Shown: in pieces, positions 23,092 through 34,884 of the stretch
Position numbering within the stretch: position 1 is the first letter of the stretch
How the letters are laid out: the number at the start of each line of letters is the position of its first letter
Source: Kingdonia uniflora
Taxonomy: Eukaryota; Streptophyta; Magnoliopsida; Ranunculales; Circaeasteraceae
Direction of reading: 5' to 3'
DNA: 64,000 bases
Assembly (NCBI GenBank): GCA_014058105.1
Contig: JACGCM010001166.1
Location: 868,001-932,000 of the forward strand
Position numbers and translations under genes: made by a program
Notes under the pieces: generated by a model
The model's input: the letters and a program-made list of their open reading frames with translations, nothing else
The model's database searches: none
Told to the model about the DNA's origin: nothing

Positions 23092-24175
23092 GTAAAGCAT
23101 GTATGGTTTACTTTACTTGTTCTTGTGTTTTGAAGTTTGAATAGTTAAGGTTTTTGAAGCATGTGTAGATGTAGTGGAAACGTAGTATAAGTGCTCTAAC
23201 TATGATCTAGTTAAATGAAATCCCAAGTATAGACTCTTACATTTAATAGTACCTATTCGGTTTTTGTGAATGCATTGTGGATCGTTTTATTTTTAACATA
23301 GTAGAAATATATTAAAAACCATGTTCAGGTGTTACTTGTATGAAAGATATATTGTTTATTAAGATACTTAAATCTGGATAGTGAGAGGACCTAAAGCTAG
23401 ATTGAAGATATATTGTTCATTTCCTGCACTCTATACATTATAGTGTCTCTCATATCTTCAGAGAGGGCAATGATACTGCTGACAAGCCAGTCAACACAGC
23501 CATTTACTTTGCTCCTTTTCTTATAATTTGGACTGAATAGCTACCTTGATTTTGTTTCTTTTTAGTTTGAAGACTTGTATAATCTCCCTAACTTCAGTTT
23601 TTGTAAAGTTCCCCCCAAGGAATAATTGGAGAGCTTATAGATTATATGATTTCTTGGGATCTGGTACATGGCTTTCTAGGAACTTTTAATAGCAATCTAT
23701 GGGCATTTTTTCAAGGTGATGCTCCCCTGACCTCATTCTTTTGGTTTGGGCCCTAACATTCTATCTTGTATTTTCTTAGCTATTAATTCAATTATTCCCT
23801 TTTTTGCCTTAAAAAATACTTCCTTATGCAAGAAGTAAAAATAACTATTTAACTTGGTCAAGTGGTAAAGTATATGAATTTATAGACCTAGGTGTAATTC
23901 TGCTGCCAGCTTAAATTATTTGTCCTTTTATAAGACAGGCTTACCCAGTGGTCCTTTAAAATGGATTGATAGTGTTGGATATGTTAAAAAGGATAGGCAA
24001 ACAGTTACAGGTGATTAATGATGAATCTTTCAGAAATTTTAATAGTGATATTGACGTATCTTTAGCAGTTGTGGGCTACATTTGAGTGACTAGACTCACA
24101 TATGTTGCATTAAAATTTGATAATCGTGCATTTTGGGTCTTTCTTTAATCCTTCTAAGATCTTTTTCTCTTCCAG

Positions 24176-24389
24176 GTTGTTGATGTTCTTGCCTCGAAAA
24201 GTCATATGGTTCCCTTCAAACTGAATTAAACAGTGGATTCTGTTCAAGGAATTCTAAAATTTACAATGGATGGGGAAATGTTCGCTCTCTTTGACAATGG
24301 GCAACACAAGTTGACGCATAAGAAGCTCAAAATTAGTAGCTCTAGAACTGCGCTGTTCACGCATGATACCTACAGTAGACTTCTTGCAG
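24176..24389 (+). pseudogene. exon-like fragment 2 carried by the CACTA element
   Basis: A TTCCAG acceptor and a CAG/GT donor border one frame: VVDVLASKSHMVPFKLN, a stop, then ILKFTMDGEMFALFDNGQHK and LTHKKLKISSSRTALFTHDT. The frame is strongly protein-like apart from the one stop. It may come from the same source gene as fragment 1. I cannot name it. Confidence 0.45.
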
Positions 24390-25987
24390 GTTTTCCTTCT
24401 CCCTAAAATTAATGACATTCATGTTTAACTCGTTTACTAGCTATATATGAGCTTTTAGTTGATTTGTCAAAATGTATCTTTTAATGCAAGCTTGAGGCAA
24501 AGTACTGAAGTACTGAAAGGCTATTAACTTCAAGATAATGTATTATGAGTGCTATATCTTTGTTTTTAGAGTCAATGGTCTTTACCTTGTATTATAGTAA
24601 ACGTCGAAACCATACTTACTATTGCTCAGTGCATCTTAAAGGTACAAGACTGGTTTATAAAAAGACCCAAAGAGCATGGGTAAACTATTAAGAAATATCC
24701 ATGACATGCAGTGGGTGCATTGATTGGCAATGCTACTAATTTGGGGTGAGTATGTATGGGAAATCTTGTTGGAATACATGTTGCAACCCTTTAGTTTTCG
24801 ACTAAATTATTTGTTATTTTATTTGGTTTACAGGTTCTGAAGATATTTTTGTTCCCATGAACCATTACAACCCAGTTTGTTGTTGGTACCATACTTGGTC
24901 TCCTTATGTGGACATTTAATCTCCACAAAAGGCCTAAAAGTACTAATGCTCATGTATTTTATCTTATGCCAAAATGTATTTCTATGTAGTATCTTTTTTT
25001 CTTTTATTTGTAACAAACCACTTTATATCTTGTAGCAAATCTTTCCATTGGCTAGTGCATACTATGGATACCCTTTTTACTAATATATATGAGTCTTGGG
25101 AAAGTTGTTTCATTCACATATACAATTGAGGCAATGAAGCCCTTTTTTATCAGTTCCTATATCTGCCTTATTCCTTCCGGAGGTAAGGTCTTTTAATGGG
25201 TTTCTTTCCTACTAACCATCATGAACTAAATGGGGCTTATGGTTGTTGCATGAAATATAAGAGAACTTTAAAGGATTCCAAACTTACTCAGGTATTGAAG
25301 AACTTCCACCATCTAATATTTAACATTTTGCAGCAAATAAGTAATAATTGATTAGTTAGATATTTTCAATTGATCGATCTTCTTGCACACACTCACATAA
25401 GAAGATTACCTTGTATATTGTCAATCATCTAGACAATTATAAAAATAGTAATCATTGTGTGGTGGCAACAAGCATGTATACCTTCTTAAGACAACTCATC
25501 TTCGTGTACAAAAAAAAGGATGAGAGATGTGTTAGGAAGCTGGTACTTACTGTTATTAGGGTCATTTTGACTTCCAATCTCCCGGTTTAATTTTCATACA
25601 AAAATAAGACACCCTCCACATTAGGCCCCAAGAATCAACTATGAGAGATGTGTTAGTAATATCTGTCTAATAGAGAAAATGAATGATTGGGTGCATTTAT
25701 ATTTCTAAAAATCCCTTGCGCATTATACCATTTCTAACATTTTGTATGTCCTTCAACATTATGCCCCAAGATTTAACTATTCTGGTGAGCCTAGCTTGTG
25801 GAAGTCTTTCCGGCATTGCATCGTCAACTGGTAAGCCCCTTAACATGGACTAATATTTTTTGCTTTAGTTTGGATCAATTTAAACCCTTACAGCTCTGCA
25901 ATACAATTGAACCACTGAATCCGAAACATACTTCCGATCCCCATGTCTATATCTCAAGTTCCAACTCTTTTCTTCTGATCCCCCATA

Positions 25988-26180
25988 GATGAATAAGGTC
26001 CATCCAGCTATGAATTTCACGTCAGAGAAGGCCAGTAAAGCATCATACTTTGCCTATGAGAAGACAGGAGAAGCTGCAAATATGGAGAAGGTCTAAAACA
26101 AAAGGTAGACGATGCATACACCTCTGCTAAGGACACCATGAGTGCTAAGAAAGAGACCAATTACGAGGCACTGAAGGTAA
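25988..26180 (+). pseudogene. LEA-like fragment carried by the CACTA element
   Basis: The frame reads MNKVHPAMNFTSEKASKASY, FAYEKTGEAANMEKV, a stop, then, after a frame change, VDDAYTSAKDTMSAKKETNY. The Lys/Ala/Glu/Thr-rich 11-mer-like pattern resembles late-embryogenesis-abundant (LEA_4 type) proteins, which protect cells on drying. The stop and shift make it a remnant. Confidence 0.5.
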
Positions 26181-26764
26181 CAATGGTATGGTATTTTGGA
26201 ATGTCCATACTATCGTGAAGCAAGTGAAAGGTGGAAGGCAGTTTAAAGAGTAGTTGTTACAAAAGATTGTTTTAAGTTCTATTTGGAGGAACTATATACA
26301 AAATTTTGAATGATTATGTTGTATGCACTTCATCATTTTAATAATAAAATGGAATTCATTTTCTTTCATATGGTGTTTTCTTTTCATGTTATTCAACTTT
26401 ATATAATGTAATTGCCGCAAATCAAGGACAGTGAATACGACAGATTTATTGTAGTTATTTCATAAATTGACTTTCTAGGAGAATTAGTCGCAAATAAACA
26501 ACAAAATTTCCAACCAACCAAAGTTGTCTTAATAACTATTTTGGGATACTACATTTGAGCAAGCTTACGACTGTTTTGAACTGACACAAATTATCGACGG
26601 GGAGAGACCGTCACAAAATTTATGTTTTGCGATGGGACTTTTTCGTTGAAATATATAAACGATGGCTCGTTAGCGACGGGAATCGCGACGGTCTAAAACC
26701 ATCACAAAGGAGCGTTAACGACGGTTTTGGCCCGTCATAAAATTTAGTTATTCTTATAGTGAGG

Positions 26765-28140
26765 TAATGGTTGATCTAAGCTATTTATCATACAAAATGG
26801 AAGCAAAAGAGCTATCCCAGAAGAATTTTAATTTCTTTTTTATTTTTTGAAAAAAAATAACTTATTACTAAGCACCTGTGCAGTAAATAAACAAATACCC
26901 TAACTATTGTCTAACAAATAATATTTTTCAATAATGGTCATTATTTGGTAAAGTTGGATGGACCTAGTGTCAAGGTCAATTGCTCATAACCAATTGTGAT
27001 TCGATGTGCACAGTCGATTATGGGAAATAGTTGACCCTCTAGTGTCCAAGGTTCATTCAACACAACGGTCTGGAATCACTTCTTCTAGTATTACAAGTAA
27101 ATGTGTGTGAACATCCAAATATCATACAAAAGTACACCTTGTGTCTAGGTTGCTTCTCACTTTTAGTATTCATAAGAGCGCGTCCCCTGAACTCTCGGTC
27201 CGAGCACCAAAGCCTTTTTATTTATCTATTGAGGCTTCTTGGTTTCTTTTAAGTCTAGGCTTATGATCAAAATTGTAACCAGGTGATGGAATCCTGGGAA
27301 ACTAAGTGTGGGCACACATGGTGATGAAATCCTGTTGGAGTTCACCCTTAGCTAATGTGATTATTTAAAAGTAAACAATCAACAACCAAAATAATCCTAA
27401 AAACTGCAAGTTGATACGGGGTTTAGAAATATACCTACGATGTGAGATTTTTAGGTCTATTGGTTACGCTGGTGACACTATTGAGTAGATAAAGACTTTG
27501 TGTGGCTTTTCTTAGTTTTTTGATATTTTTATCAATTCTTCAACGCTTTTGTGAATCTGAAAAGAAATTTGCTGAGCTTCTGCATTTTTCCACAAGTCAA
27601 CCTATATATGAGCAAACAAAGATGAAAAGTTTAAGAATTCGATGTCACGAGCACAAAACCAAAAGAAAAAGAACTAGTGAGAAATAGTAATAGGGATACG
27701 TAATAGTAGTAAATGGTAATAATAAATATTGAATAGTTAAAATAAATAGGGGTGAATAGTTATTGTAATATTGAGTAATGTAGTAAATAGTAAAGGATAA
27801 ATTGGTGAAAAGTAGAAGATTAGTATATAGTAATGTGAGAAAAGAAATTTTTTTAAGTGACGGTTTAACGTGAGTATGTGAAAATACCAAAGTAGTTGAA
27901 GCAATCTATCTTGATGATGGCAGGAGCGGCTTGCCAGGGACAAGTAAAAGCACAAGTTCGCCCTTGACTTCAGCTATATCCATGTTCTTTCTGTAGACTC
28001 ACAAAACCAGAAACTCAAGTAACAATTATAACAACATATATAAACACAGATAAGAGATGAGTTTTTTGTGTGTGTTATTTTTAAATAAGAAAATTTAAAA
28101 TAAAAAATAAGTTTAAGAATTACGAACTTAATACGTCAAT
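26765..28140 (-). other. 5' leader of element G, no gene seen
   Basis: Between the CACTA right end and the PBS of element G lies about 1.4 kb without a convincing frame. Short ORFs here are low-complexity (Tyr/Ile/Leu-rich) and lack family motifs. Confidence 0.5.
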
Positions 28141-28165
28141 TGCCTCTGTGGCAATAGTGCCAAAA
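28141..28165 (-). other. degenerate primer-binding site of element G
   Basis: The minus strand reads TTTTGGCACTATTGCCACAG, a worn form of the TGGCGCCGTTGCC site typical of Athila. It directly abuts the LTR end at 28168. Confidence 0.6.
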
Positions 28166-28167
28166 CT

Positions 28168-28440
28168 TGACCGATTGAAAGAATGTCTTAAAATTTGCAA
28201 GCGCATGAATCCTATATCTAGTCTAGTGATACGTATAACGAAGTCAAATCCTAAAGGAGGTTACAAACGTAATTAAATATTGCAGTAATTCTTATATATA
28301 AAGGGAGTTAGGTTGGTTTAAGGTTATTTGATAAATAAAAATAGGTAATGAAGATTTTGAAGATTAATTAAGAAGACTAAGACTAAGGCATAGAGGTCAC
28401 CCCACAATTATCATAACATATATCTAGCCAAAGTACAATG
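28168..28440 (-). repeat. 5' LTR of element G, truncated
   Basis: About 270 bp match 16918-17205, including GACTAAGACTAAGGCATAGA and CACAATTATCATAACATATA. Homology stops near 28440, so about 1 kb of this LTR is missing or displaced. Confidence 0.7.
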
Positions 28441-30123
28441 ATATTACATATCGATAATGCCTTATATTCCAGCCAAAGTGGAAGGAATTTATAAAGGCTA
28501 CTTGAAAAAGAGTAAAAAATGACTTTGCAAGTCAGTCGTTCTTTGCCTAAAACGACTTGCTTTTAAGTAGAAACAAGAGTCACATTTTTTGCACTAATTT
28601 TTTGTTCTCAACTTTTGCTTGAGTCGTAATATTACGATTGAAAGTTAAGTTGTAAAAACAATTATTTTTTGTAATTTTTGCGACACATTAGAACGTCATT
28701 TTAAGCGTTACAATTAAATAACATAAATAAGAGTTATAATATTAGTCGCATTTACCGCAATTTGCAACTGATATAGTTGTTGTTTTATTGGTCGAATTAT
28801 ATCGACTCTACCATCAGTTGCCAAATACGTAACATTTTTTTCATTTTTGCAACTAACATAAGGGTCGTATTAAGCATCATATAAAGCACGACATAAATAA
28901 GGGTTGTTATAATCATCGTTTTTGATAAAACTATGTAACACATAAGTACGTCGTATTATGTGTCACATAAAATAAACAACTTAGATATGCGTTGTAGGTA
29001 CTACTTTATTTTTTGCATTTTACAACTAATTTTTCTGTTGCTTTTTGCGTCTCAGCCAAGCCCTCACAAATTTTAAATAATCAGACAACAAAATTAACTT
29101 AACATATAAAGCAATAATAACAAGCAATTTTTAGCAAAAAGATGATAGTAAAATACAAATTAAAAGATCATGTCAAACAGCTTACCAATATCCAAAATGA
29201 AAATAGAAATGTCAAACAACTTACCAGGGTTCGTTTTAAATTCTAAAAAAAAATACAAACAAAATCCTTAACTGGATAATAGTAAAAATCTTGAGCCAAG
29301 CCACAGCTTCACCTGCAGAGACATCACCAAGGGTACGACTCTCAACATACAAGCATGACTCTTCGCGAATAACTCTGTCGATTATAATACTGTAAAACCT
29401 TTCAAGTGCAGGTGCAGCTGTATCAAACTATACAGTTCCGTAAGCAACATTAGTGCCAAACATATCTTTCAATATGCATGAATTGTCGCTTGATGACTCA
29501 GGAGGTGGTGGTGAACATCGTCTTCCCTACAAGTAAATTGAAATAGTATGATGTTAACATTAAATGATAAAAACTATAACAATATTAAGTTTAAGAACCA
29601 TACAAAGATTTATGCCAAAAGAAGAAGAAGCATATTTCAAACATATGAGTTATACTAATAATTATTTTAAAGTATAAGTATCATCCTTCTGTATTTTCAA
29701 CACTTGGCCCATTGAGATACTTGTTCATGGAGATTTTTAGAATTATACATAAGCAATAAACAACTACAATACCTTATCTCTTGTCATTTTCTTTATGATA
29801 AGCTGTAGATTGGGTCTTATAACTACACTTTCAGGATGAAGAAATACCCACTAGCTAAATGTCCAATCTAATGGAATTATGTGTACATGGGGTTCCTTTC
29901 TTCTTTATGTGATTATTCATTTTTCAGTTTTTAGCCATTGATGCCATGATTATACTTTATTATTTTTATTTTATACATGAGGGCCTCCAATTCAACACAA
30001 CTCATGCATATAATACAATATAAGCATGGAGGGAGATCTAGGACAGTAGTAGTAACTCAAGGTTTTAGTGTAGATCATTGAATATAAATGAGGTCCTAGG
30101 ATAGATTTGTTATGTTTTCTCAG
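28441..30123. other. mostly unassigned DNA with one coding-like stretch
   Basis: Bases 28540-29060 contain many short, partly inverted words (CGTATTA, TAATACG, TGCAACTAA) like the subterminal part of a DNA transposon, but no paired ends were found. At 29278-29532 the minus strand has a TTGTAG acceptor and a frame with DMFGTNVAYGTV, a stop, FDTAAPALERFY and SRTLGDVSAGEAVAWLK. The source of that fragment is not recognised. Confidence 0.35.
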
Positions 30124-30735
30124 ATAAGACGCGAACACTTACACAGAACAAAATGGAGTTTAGAAGAGCTACTATGTATGGGAAGAACTACAGGAATTCC
30201 TTGCACGTTGTTGACCAATCACTCCAGGAATCAAGGATTACAAAAATCATAGAAAGAAACAGATATAAGCTTAAATCTGAAATCAATGTTGATATTAAAC
30301 TTGTGAAATTATTGTACAAAGACTTAGCTGGAAATGAAAGGATTGCCGCCCGCGAGTTTTTCCTAACATTGGCCACTTGTCATCCCAATTGTTACTCAAA
30401 GTTCATCTTCTAGTTCTACAGTGAGTGAATTAGATGAGCCTGTGGGTATTATAGACCATCACGGTGAATCCCCTGACGAGCAGGCTCTTATTTCTGTTGT
30501 ACCTACTTATGGATATACGATCATTGACTGGAATAGTCTCGTGTACATTTTGGAAAAAGATCTTGAAATAGACCTTTTTGAGCTGGCAAATGCTTGTAAG
30601 GTTGTCCTATGTTGCCATGTTGCTCCTCTTCAAAAAGCTGGGATTATTGATCTAATTAAGAGTGGGATAGATGACATGGCACTACTATAGGTGGCAGTGC
30701 TAATTATATTTTAATGATCCAAATGGCTGATGCTT
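30124..30735 (+). pseudogene. broken phospholipid flippase (P4-ATPase, ALA1-like) gene fragment
   Basis: P4-ATPases flip aminophospholipids across membranes. After an intron-like TTTTCTCAG acceptor the frame reads DKTRTLTQNKMEFRRATMYG. The phosphorylation motif should be DKTGT, so the Gly is changed to Arg. IAAREFFLTLATC follows, a frameshift near 30380, then GIIDHHGESPDEQALISVVP. At GYTIID the protein jumps to WNSLVYILEKDLEIDLFELA, skipping most of the nucleotide-binding domain. VAPLQKAGIIDLIKSGIDDM follows and, after another shift, a worn GDGAND region and MIQMAD. The retained acceptor suggests a genomic copy, not a retrocopy. Confidence 0.75.
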
Positions 30736-32041
30736 ACTCTCACCTAGAGGCTCAAAAAAAGAAACTCTTCCACTTCCAAACATTTTGGCCACACCTTCTT
30801 CAACATGGCTATTGAGAAAAAAAAAAACCAGGTTCAATCTTTTGACCAATTACCATATTACTCATGAATACCTCAAAATGGGTGGGCATGAAGGCTACAG
30901 CTCAAAGACTAAATAATGATATTCTCATCCAAATGTCAGTTTTGAACTCACAACCTTCCCCATGGGAGAGAGATACACAGTCATTGAGCCAAGCACTGAT
31001 CTGGAAAATGCCGCTTTTATACCCTATTAGTCCCATATCCTTCCAGTTTAATTGTTTAAATTGTAAGATATGCCTCAACACTACAATCATAAACCATTGC
31101 TCCGCCTGCTTAACTTATTCATATCTTAATATATGACATCCTCGTTAAATCGAATGCTACATGGAGAGTTAACAGAAGATTTTTTTTCAGCTTCTTCTAG
31201 ATTATTAGTTAAATAAATTGAAGTGGATCGCTAAAGTTTCTTAAAACCAGTGTCTTAACATGTAAGATCTTTGTTTATCGATGACATTATTGCTTTTCTA
31301 ACTTGTGAAATCTAGTAAGCAACCACTTCTAACCTATTTCATTTTCCTTGGGATTATCTCCTTTCTCTCTGTCTCTTTGTTATTTTATTTAGATTGACTT
31401 TATAATTTTCCTTTTATTAGAGTATATACAGTGTTGTGAACTTGACTGCTAAATAATTGCTTAATTTTTTTATTAGATTTTATTAATAGGAGAACCATCA
31501 AATTGGTAACAGAAAAAAGAAAAAGAACGTATTGTTAAATACTGAAATAAAAAAAATCTATAGATTGCATCCATATACATGATTGTTCAAATTATATCAA
31601 ACATTAAATAGTTCACTCACCGTATAAAGTCCGCATAATTGGCATATACACTTGTCCTCATTTCTTCTGCTAAAGGCCTCTTCAAATCCAGATGATAAGA
31701 GCACGGTGCCTTATTTCCTGTCAGTAAGACCGCAATATGACAAAGAATTTAGTTTTGTTAGAAGACCTTATTACCGCAGAGATATTACGTAAACACTAAA
31801 GAATCTACGTTTACATTTACATATAATTAAAGAGATTCCTGATACAATTCTATATAAAGTATATCATCATTATGATCTAAGTATTAAACTAATGGATGAT
31901 GATTAACAACAACATCTTTCATGATTGATGCCTATTTACATAGTAAATATTCAAAACAGGTATCCTCTATGAGCCCCAAATGCCTTGAACAAAAAGAAAG
32001 ACCTTTTGAATTCTATAACGAGAGGCACGAATTCATGTCCT
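30736..32041. other. no gene seen
   Basis: The stretch is AT-rich with short ORFs lacking any family motif. The frame at 30864-31136 has no recognisable domain and an atypical composition. Confidence 0.5.
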
Positions 32042-32770
32042 ATTTTTTTGCTAGGTAGGCAGATTTTTTTCATTAATTTTAAATAAGAATGGTACAACTA
32101 AAACTAGAAACTGAGGGGTAGAGTTACATCAATTGTCCAAAAAAGAAAAATAAAATAAAAGAAAAATGAGGAAAGATAGCAAATGCGTCACTAAGATCCA
32201 TGACATCCCAACTAGGTTGGCACCCCATGGATCTTCATTCGTCTAGAGTTGTCTCTAAATCAATAAAAATATTTGAAGTATTCCTTATAAGGAACTTAAA
32301 TCTTCTTCAGAAAAGCAAGTCTTCCCAGATGTCACTCATAAGCAATTGGAGCTAGCTTACTACCTCTTTTAGCCGCTTGGCTAGCCCAAAAATTTGCCTC
32401 TCTCCACACTGCTGCAATTCTGATCCTCTCTAGTTGCTTCTTCACCCATCTCCACTTGTTTCTAACCACCCAAGGAACTGTATCTGAGTTGAAACCTTCA
32501 ATAGCAGTAGCTGAATCTGTAGTCACCCAGACCCTTTTGTACCCTATTTCCTTAGCTTTATAAAGAGTTTAAATAATAGCATAGCATTCAGCATAGTAAG
32601 AGGTTGTGAAAGGAAGATTAATAACAATAGCAAGCACAACTCCATCATGTCCTATAAAACTGCTCCACATCCACCAACCCCAGGTTGCCCATTGAAGAAC
32701 CATCATAATCAATTTGAAATTCATCTGCTGAAGGAAGAATCCAATTACAAGATATTGAACAACTTATTAT
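32042..32770 (-). mobile_element. LINE fragment with RNase H domain and 3' end
   Basis: The minus strand encodes VTTDSATAIEGFNSDTVPWV and RIAAVWREANFWASQAAKRG, the C-terminal RNase H-like (RVT_3) domain seen at the end of many plant LINE ORF2s. Upstream frames (ADEFQIDYDGSSMGNLG at about 32725) carry the start of the same domain. Downstream lie a 3' UTR with GGGGTGCCAACCTAGTTGGG (about 32228-32209) and an A-rich end at about 32050-32042. The rest of ORF2 is missing. Confidence 0.7.
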
Positions 32771-32784
32771 GACTTGGACCTGGG

Positions 32785-33290
32785 AGGATCCTCATGTTGA
32801 GTCAATTTCTTTTTACCACAACCATGAATTTTAATGGGGGATTTCAACTCTACTTGTAGTAATGAAGATAAGAGGGGTGGACGGCCAATGGCTAAGGATA
32901 TATTATCATACAAATTCAAGGTTATCTCCATAACATTAACCTGCAGGAACTGAAGTTTAAAAGTCAAGAGATTTTTACCTGGTCTAACAAAAGCTTTACA
33001 AGAGAAATTATGACCACGATAGAGTCCTTATTAATGGCATTTGGGGAAATGAATTTGTTGATTATGAAGCTGAGTTCTTGCCTGCTAGAGTTTCAGATCA
33101 CAGTACTATGGTTACATCTCTTTACCAAAAAAAGATAAAGAGTAAATTACCATTTGAGTACATCACTTTTTGGGCAGATAATGAGTGCTACTCTGAAGTA
33201 ATTGTTGAGGCTTGGAAAATTTCTACTTATGGCAACCCAATGTTCAGATTCACTACAAAGCTTAAACAAGTAAAGTCCAAGCTACCGTAG
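32785..33290 (+). mobile_element. LINE ORF2 fragment, endonuclease to RT start
   Basis: Plus-strand frames read ILMGDFNSTCSNEDKRGGRP (the conserved GDFN of the apurinic endonuclease), then NYDHDRVLINGIWGNEFVDY and ARVSDHSTMVTSLYQKK with the SDH catalytic motif. WADNECYSEVIVEAWKIS and a linker to RT follow. Frameshifts and a Trp-to-stop change are present. It points away from the neighbouring LINE fragment, so the two are separate insertions. Confidence 0.75.
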
Positions 33291-33390
33291 TACTTTCCGT
33301 CATGTAAAGTCCAAGTTTAAACATGTAAATTCCAAGCTTAAATATGGATTTTCCGTCATTAAATTTGAGGACAATACCAAATATAGTGAG

Positions 33391-33763
33391 GTGTTATAGT
33401 TCTTCTTTGGTTGCAGTTGTTTCGATAGACAAAAAATACTTAATCACGGGTAGAAATAATGCCTCATAATGCATTTTAATTTAATGGTCCTTAATTACAC
33501 TAAATGATACTAAATATGAGTTTTTAAGAATCAGACTAGGAGGGAGAGAGAAAAAAAAAACTTCATCATATTTTGCTATATAACCACGGTCACCCCCACT
33601 TTTGCCACGAACGTTAAGTACAGTTAGGAACACCATATTGGTGTATGTCTTTGGCCATGGTTTTATGGATTTAGCCGCGATACCATTTGTGGTGTTTTGC
33701 CACTGTTATTTTCGTGCCTAAAACAAATAACGACCGTGGCTTTTGCTTCATTTTCTAGTAGTG
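33391..33763. mobile_element. CACTA-type right end without a visible partner
   Basis: The reverse complement of the end reads CACTACTAGAAAATGAAGC, a typical CACTA terminus. Subterminal CCACGGTC/GACCGTGG/GCCACG words lie within 200 bases. No matching CACTACTAGAAA start was found to the left, so the left end is lost or too worn to see; the 33391 edge is a guess. Confidence 0.5.
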
Positions 33764-34880
33764 GAGAAATTTGTAGAGAGATACATGGATTGGGAAGTTA
33801 GATTTCAACTTTACCTTAGAGATTTAAGGAATCCCAACTTAATTGGATCCTGATTTGCGTTGGTATATTGGTTTTCTCTTGGTTTAATTTGAGTGGGGAA
33901 TTAATAGAGTTTGTTTAAAACTACTAAACTCGTTTGATTTCTAAAATTTTATAGTGTTCTTCTTGGACGCCTTTCTTTCTGGACACTTTACGTCTTGGAC
34001 TGATGTGTCCCCTCTCTCCATGGCCTTTTCCTAAAGGAAAGGCGTTGCTTCTCTCCTCTGGACCCTTGTAGTCTCGGCCCTCTTAATAATGTATTAAGAA
34101 ACCCACCACCTTTTAAACTCCCAGCATATTTAACATTAGCACGTTTAGGGATCGGAGGTCGAATCGTAGCCCTCCATTAGGCTATTTGATTAGGGAGGCC
34201 AGACTTTAAGTAGTTAGAGGCTCAAAACGTTAGGGTTTTTTTAACCAAGGATTCTTCTTCCTGAAGACAAGACCGCCCTACCTTTTTTAAATAGCTTCAA
34301 GAATAATGTGCATAAATAGCCCACCAGTACCTGCTCTTATTTAACTATGGCACCTTTTGTCTATTTCTTGTTGGGGCCTCAAAAAGCTACTAAAGGCATG
34401 GTGATGGTAGTGGGGAATGAGAGCTCAAAACTCTATTCTAAAGACAAATATACCATAGCCAGCCTACGACGTTCTTTCTAGAAAGAAAGTGGACGATTTC
34501 TCCTTACTGGCACAAGAGTTTGTTTTTGGGGAGAAGGATTAAAGTTGTATATTGCTAATAAAATAAAGCAACTTGATCAAGCGTCTAAATTAAAATAGTT
34601 TTACAACTCCTTAAACATTCGCATGTTTTAAAATGTAAATAAGAAGGAAAAAATTAAAACAACGGGGGTTCCAAAATTGTGATTTCTAATGGAAGTCATA
34701 TTTTTTATTCAAAGTATGACACATGCGTCAAGTCACAAATTACTATCCAAAAGTGTTGGTATTTACACATTTTTACGTAGTGTTCAAGGACATTCGCCAA
34801 AACGTGTATTGCTTAGAAACTTTTGAAGTTAATTAGAAGGATTACATGATAATCACTTCAATTAACAAAAGCCAGTGTGT
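33764..34880. other. no gene seen
   Basis: No domain motif, RNA gene or repeat structure was recognised in this AT-rich stretch. Confidence 0.5.
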
Positions 34881-34884
34881 AGTA

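Larger units (their letters stand above)
22310..26764. mobile_element. complete non-autonomous CACTA (En/Spm) transposon with AGG target duplication
   Basis: The left end reads CACTATACAAAATTAACTAA (from 22313). The reverse complement of the right end reads CACTATAAGAATAACTAAAT (ending 26761). Both are flanked by AGG (22310-22312 and 26762-26764), the 3-bp duplication expected for CACTA. Subterminal GACGG/CCGTC words repeat inside both ends, as transposase-binding repeats do. The 4449-bp body has no transposase. It carries exon-like pieces with splice borders (22955-23091, 24176-24389) and a LEA-like segment (25988-26180), so it looks like a gene-capturing element. It lies in the leader of element G. 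Confidence 0.9.
16918..28440 (-). mobile_element. Athila-like Ty3/gypsy retrotransposon G, pol deleted, CACTA-interrupted
   Basis: The left LTR (16918-18162) and a truncated right LTR (28168-about 28440) are direct repeats. A degenerate PBS stands beside the right one. Between them on the minus strand are gag with a zinc knuckle and protease (22240-19750), then non-coding 3' sequence containing TGGGAGGCAACCCATG (about 19375-19390), a signature usually found after the integrase in Athila elements. RT, RNase H and integrase are missing. A CACTA transposon (22313-26761) sits in the leader just upstream of gag. Confidence 0.75.

Noticed and set aside
27645..27955. Minus-strand ORFs rich in Leu, Ile, Tyr and Phe
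   Set aside because: Low-complexity translation of AT-rich DNA; the membrane-like look comes from composition.
28613..29448. Second CACTA element bounded by CACTAATTTT and ATTAGTG
   Set aside because: The ends match only over the first seven bases and the flanking triplets (TTG, CCA) differ.
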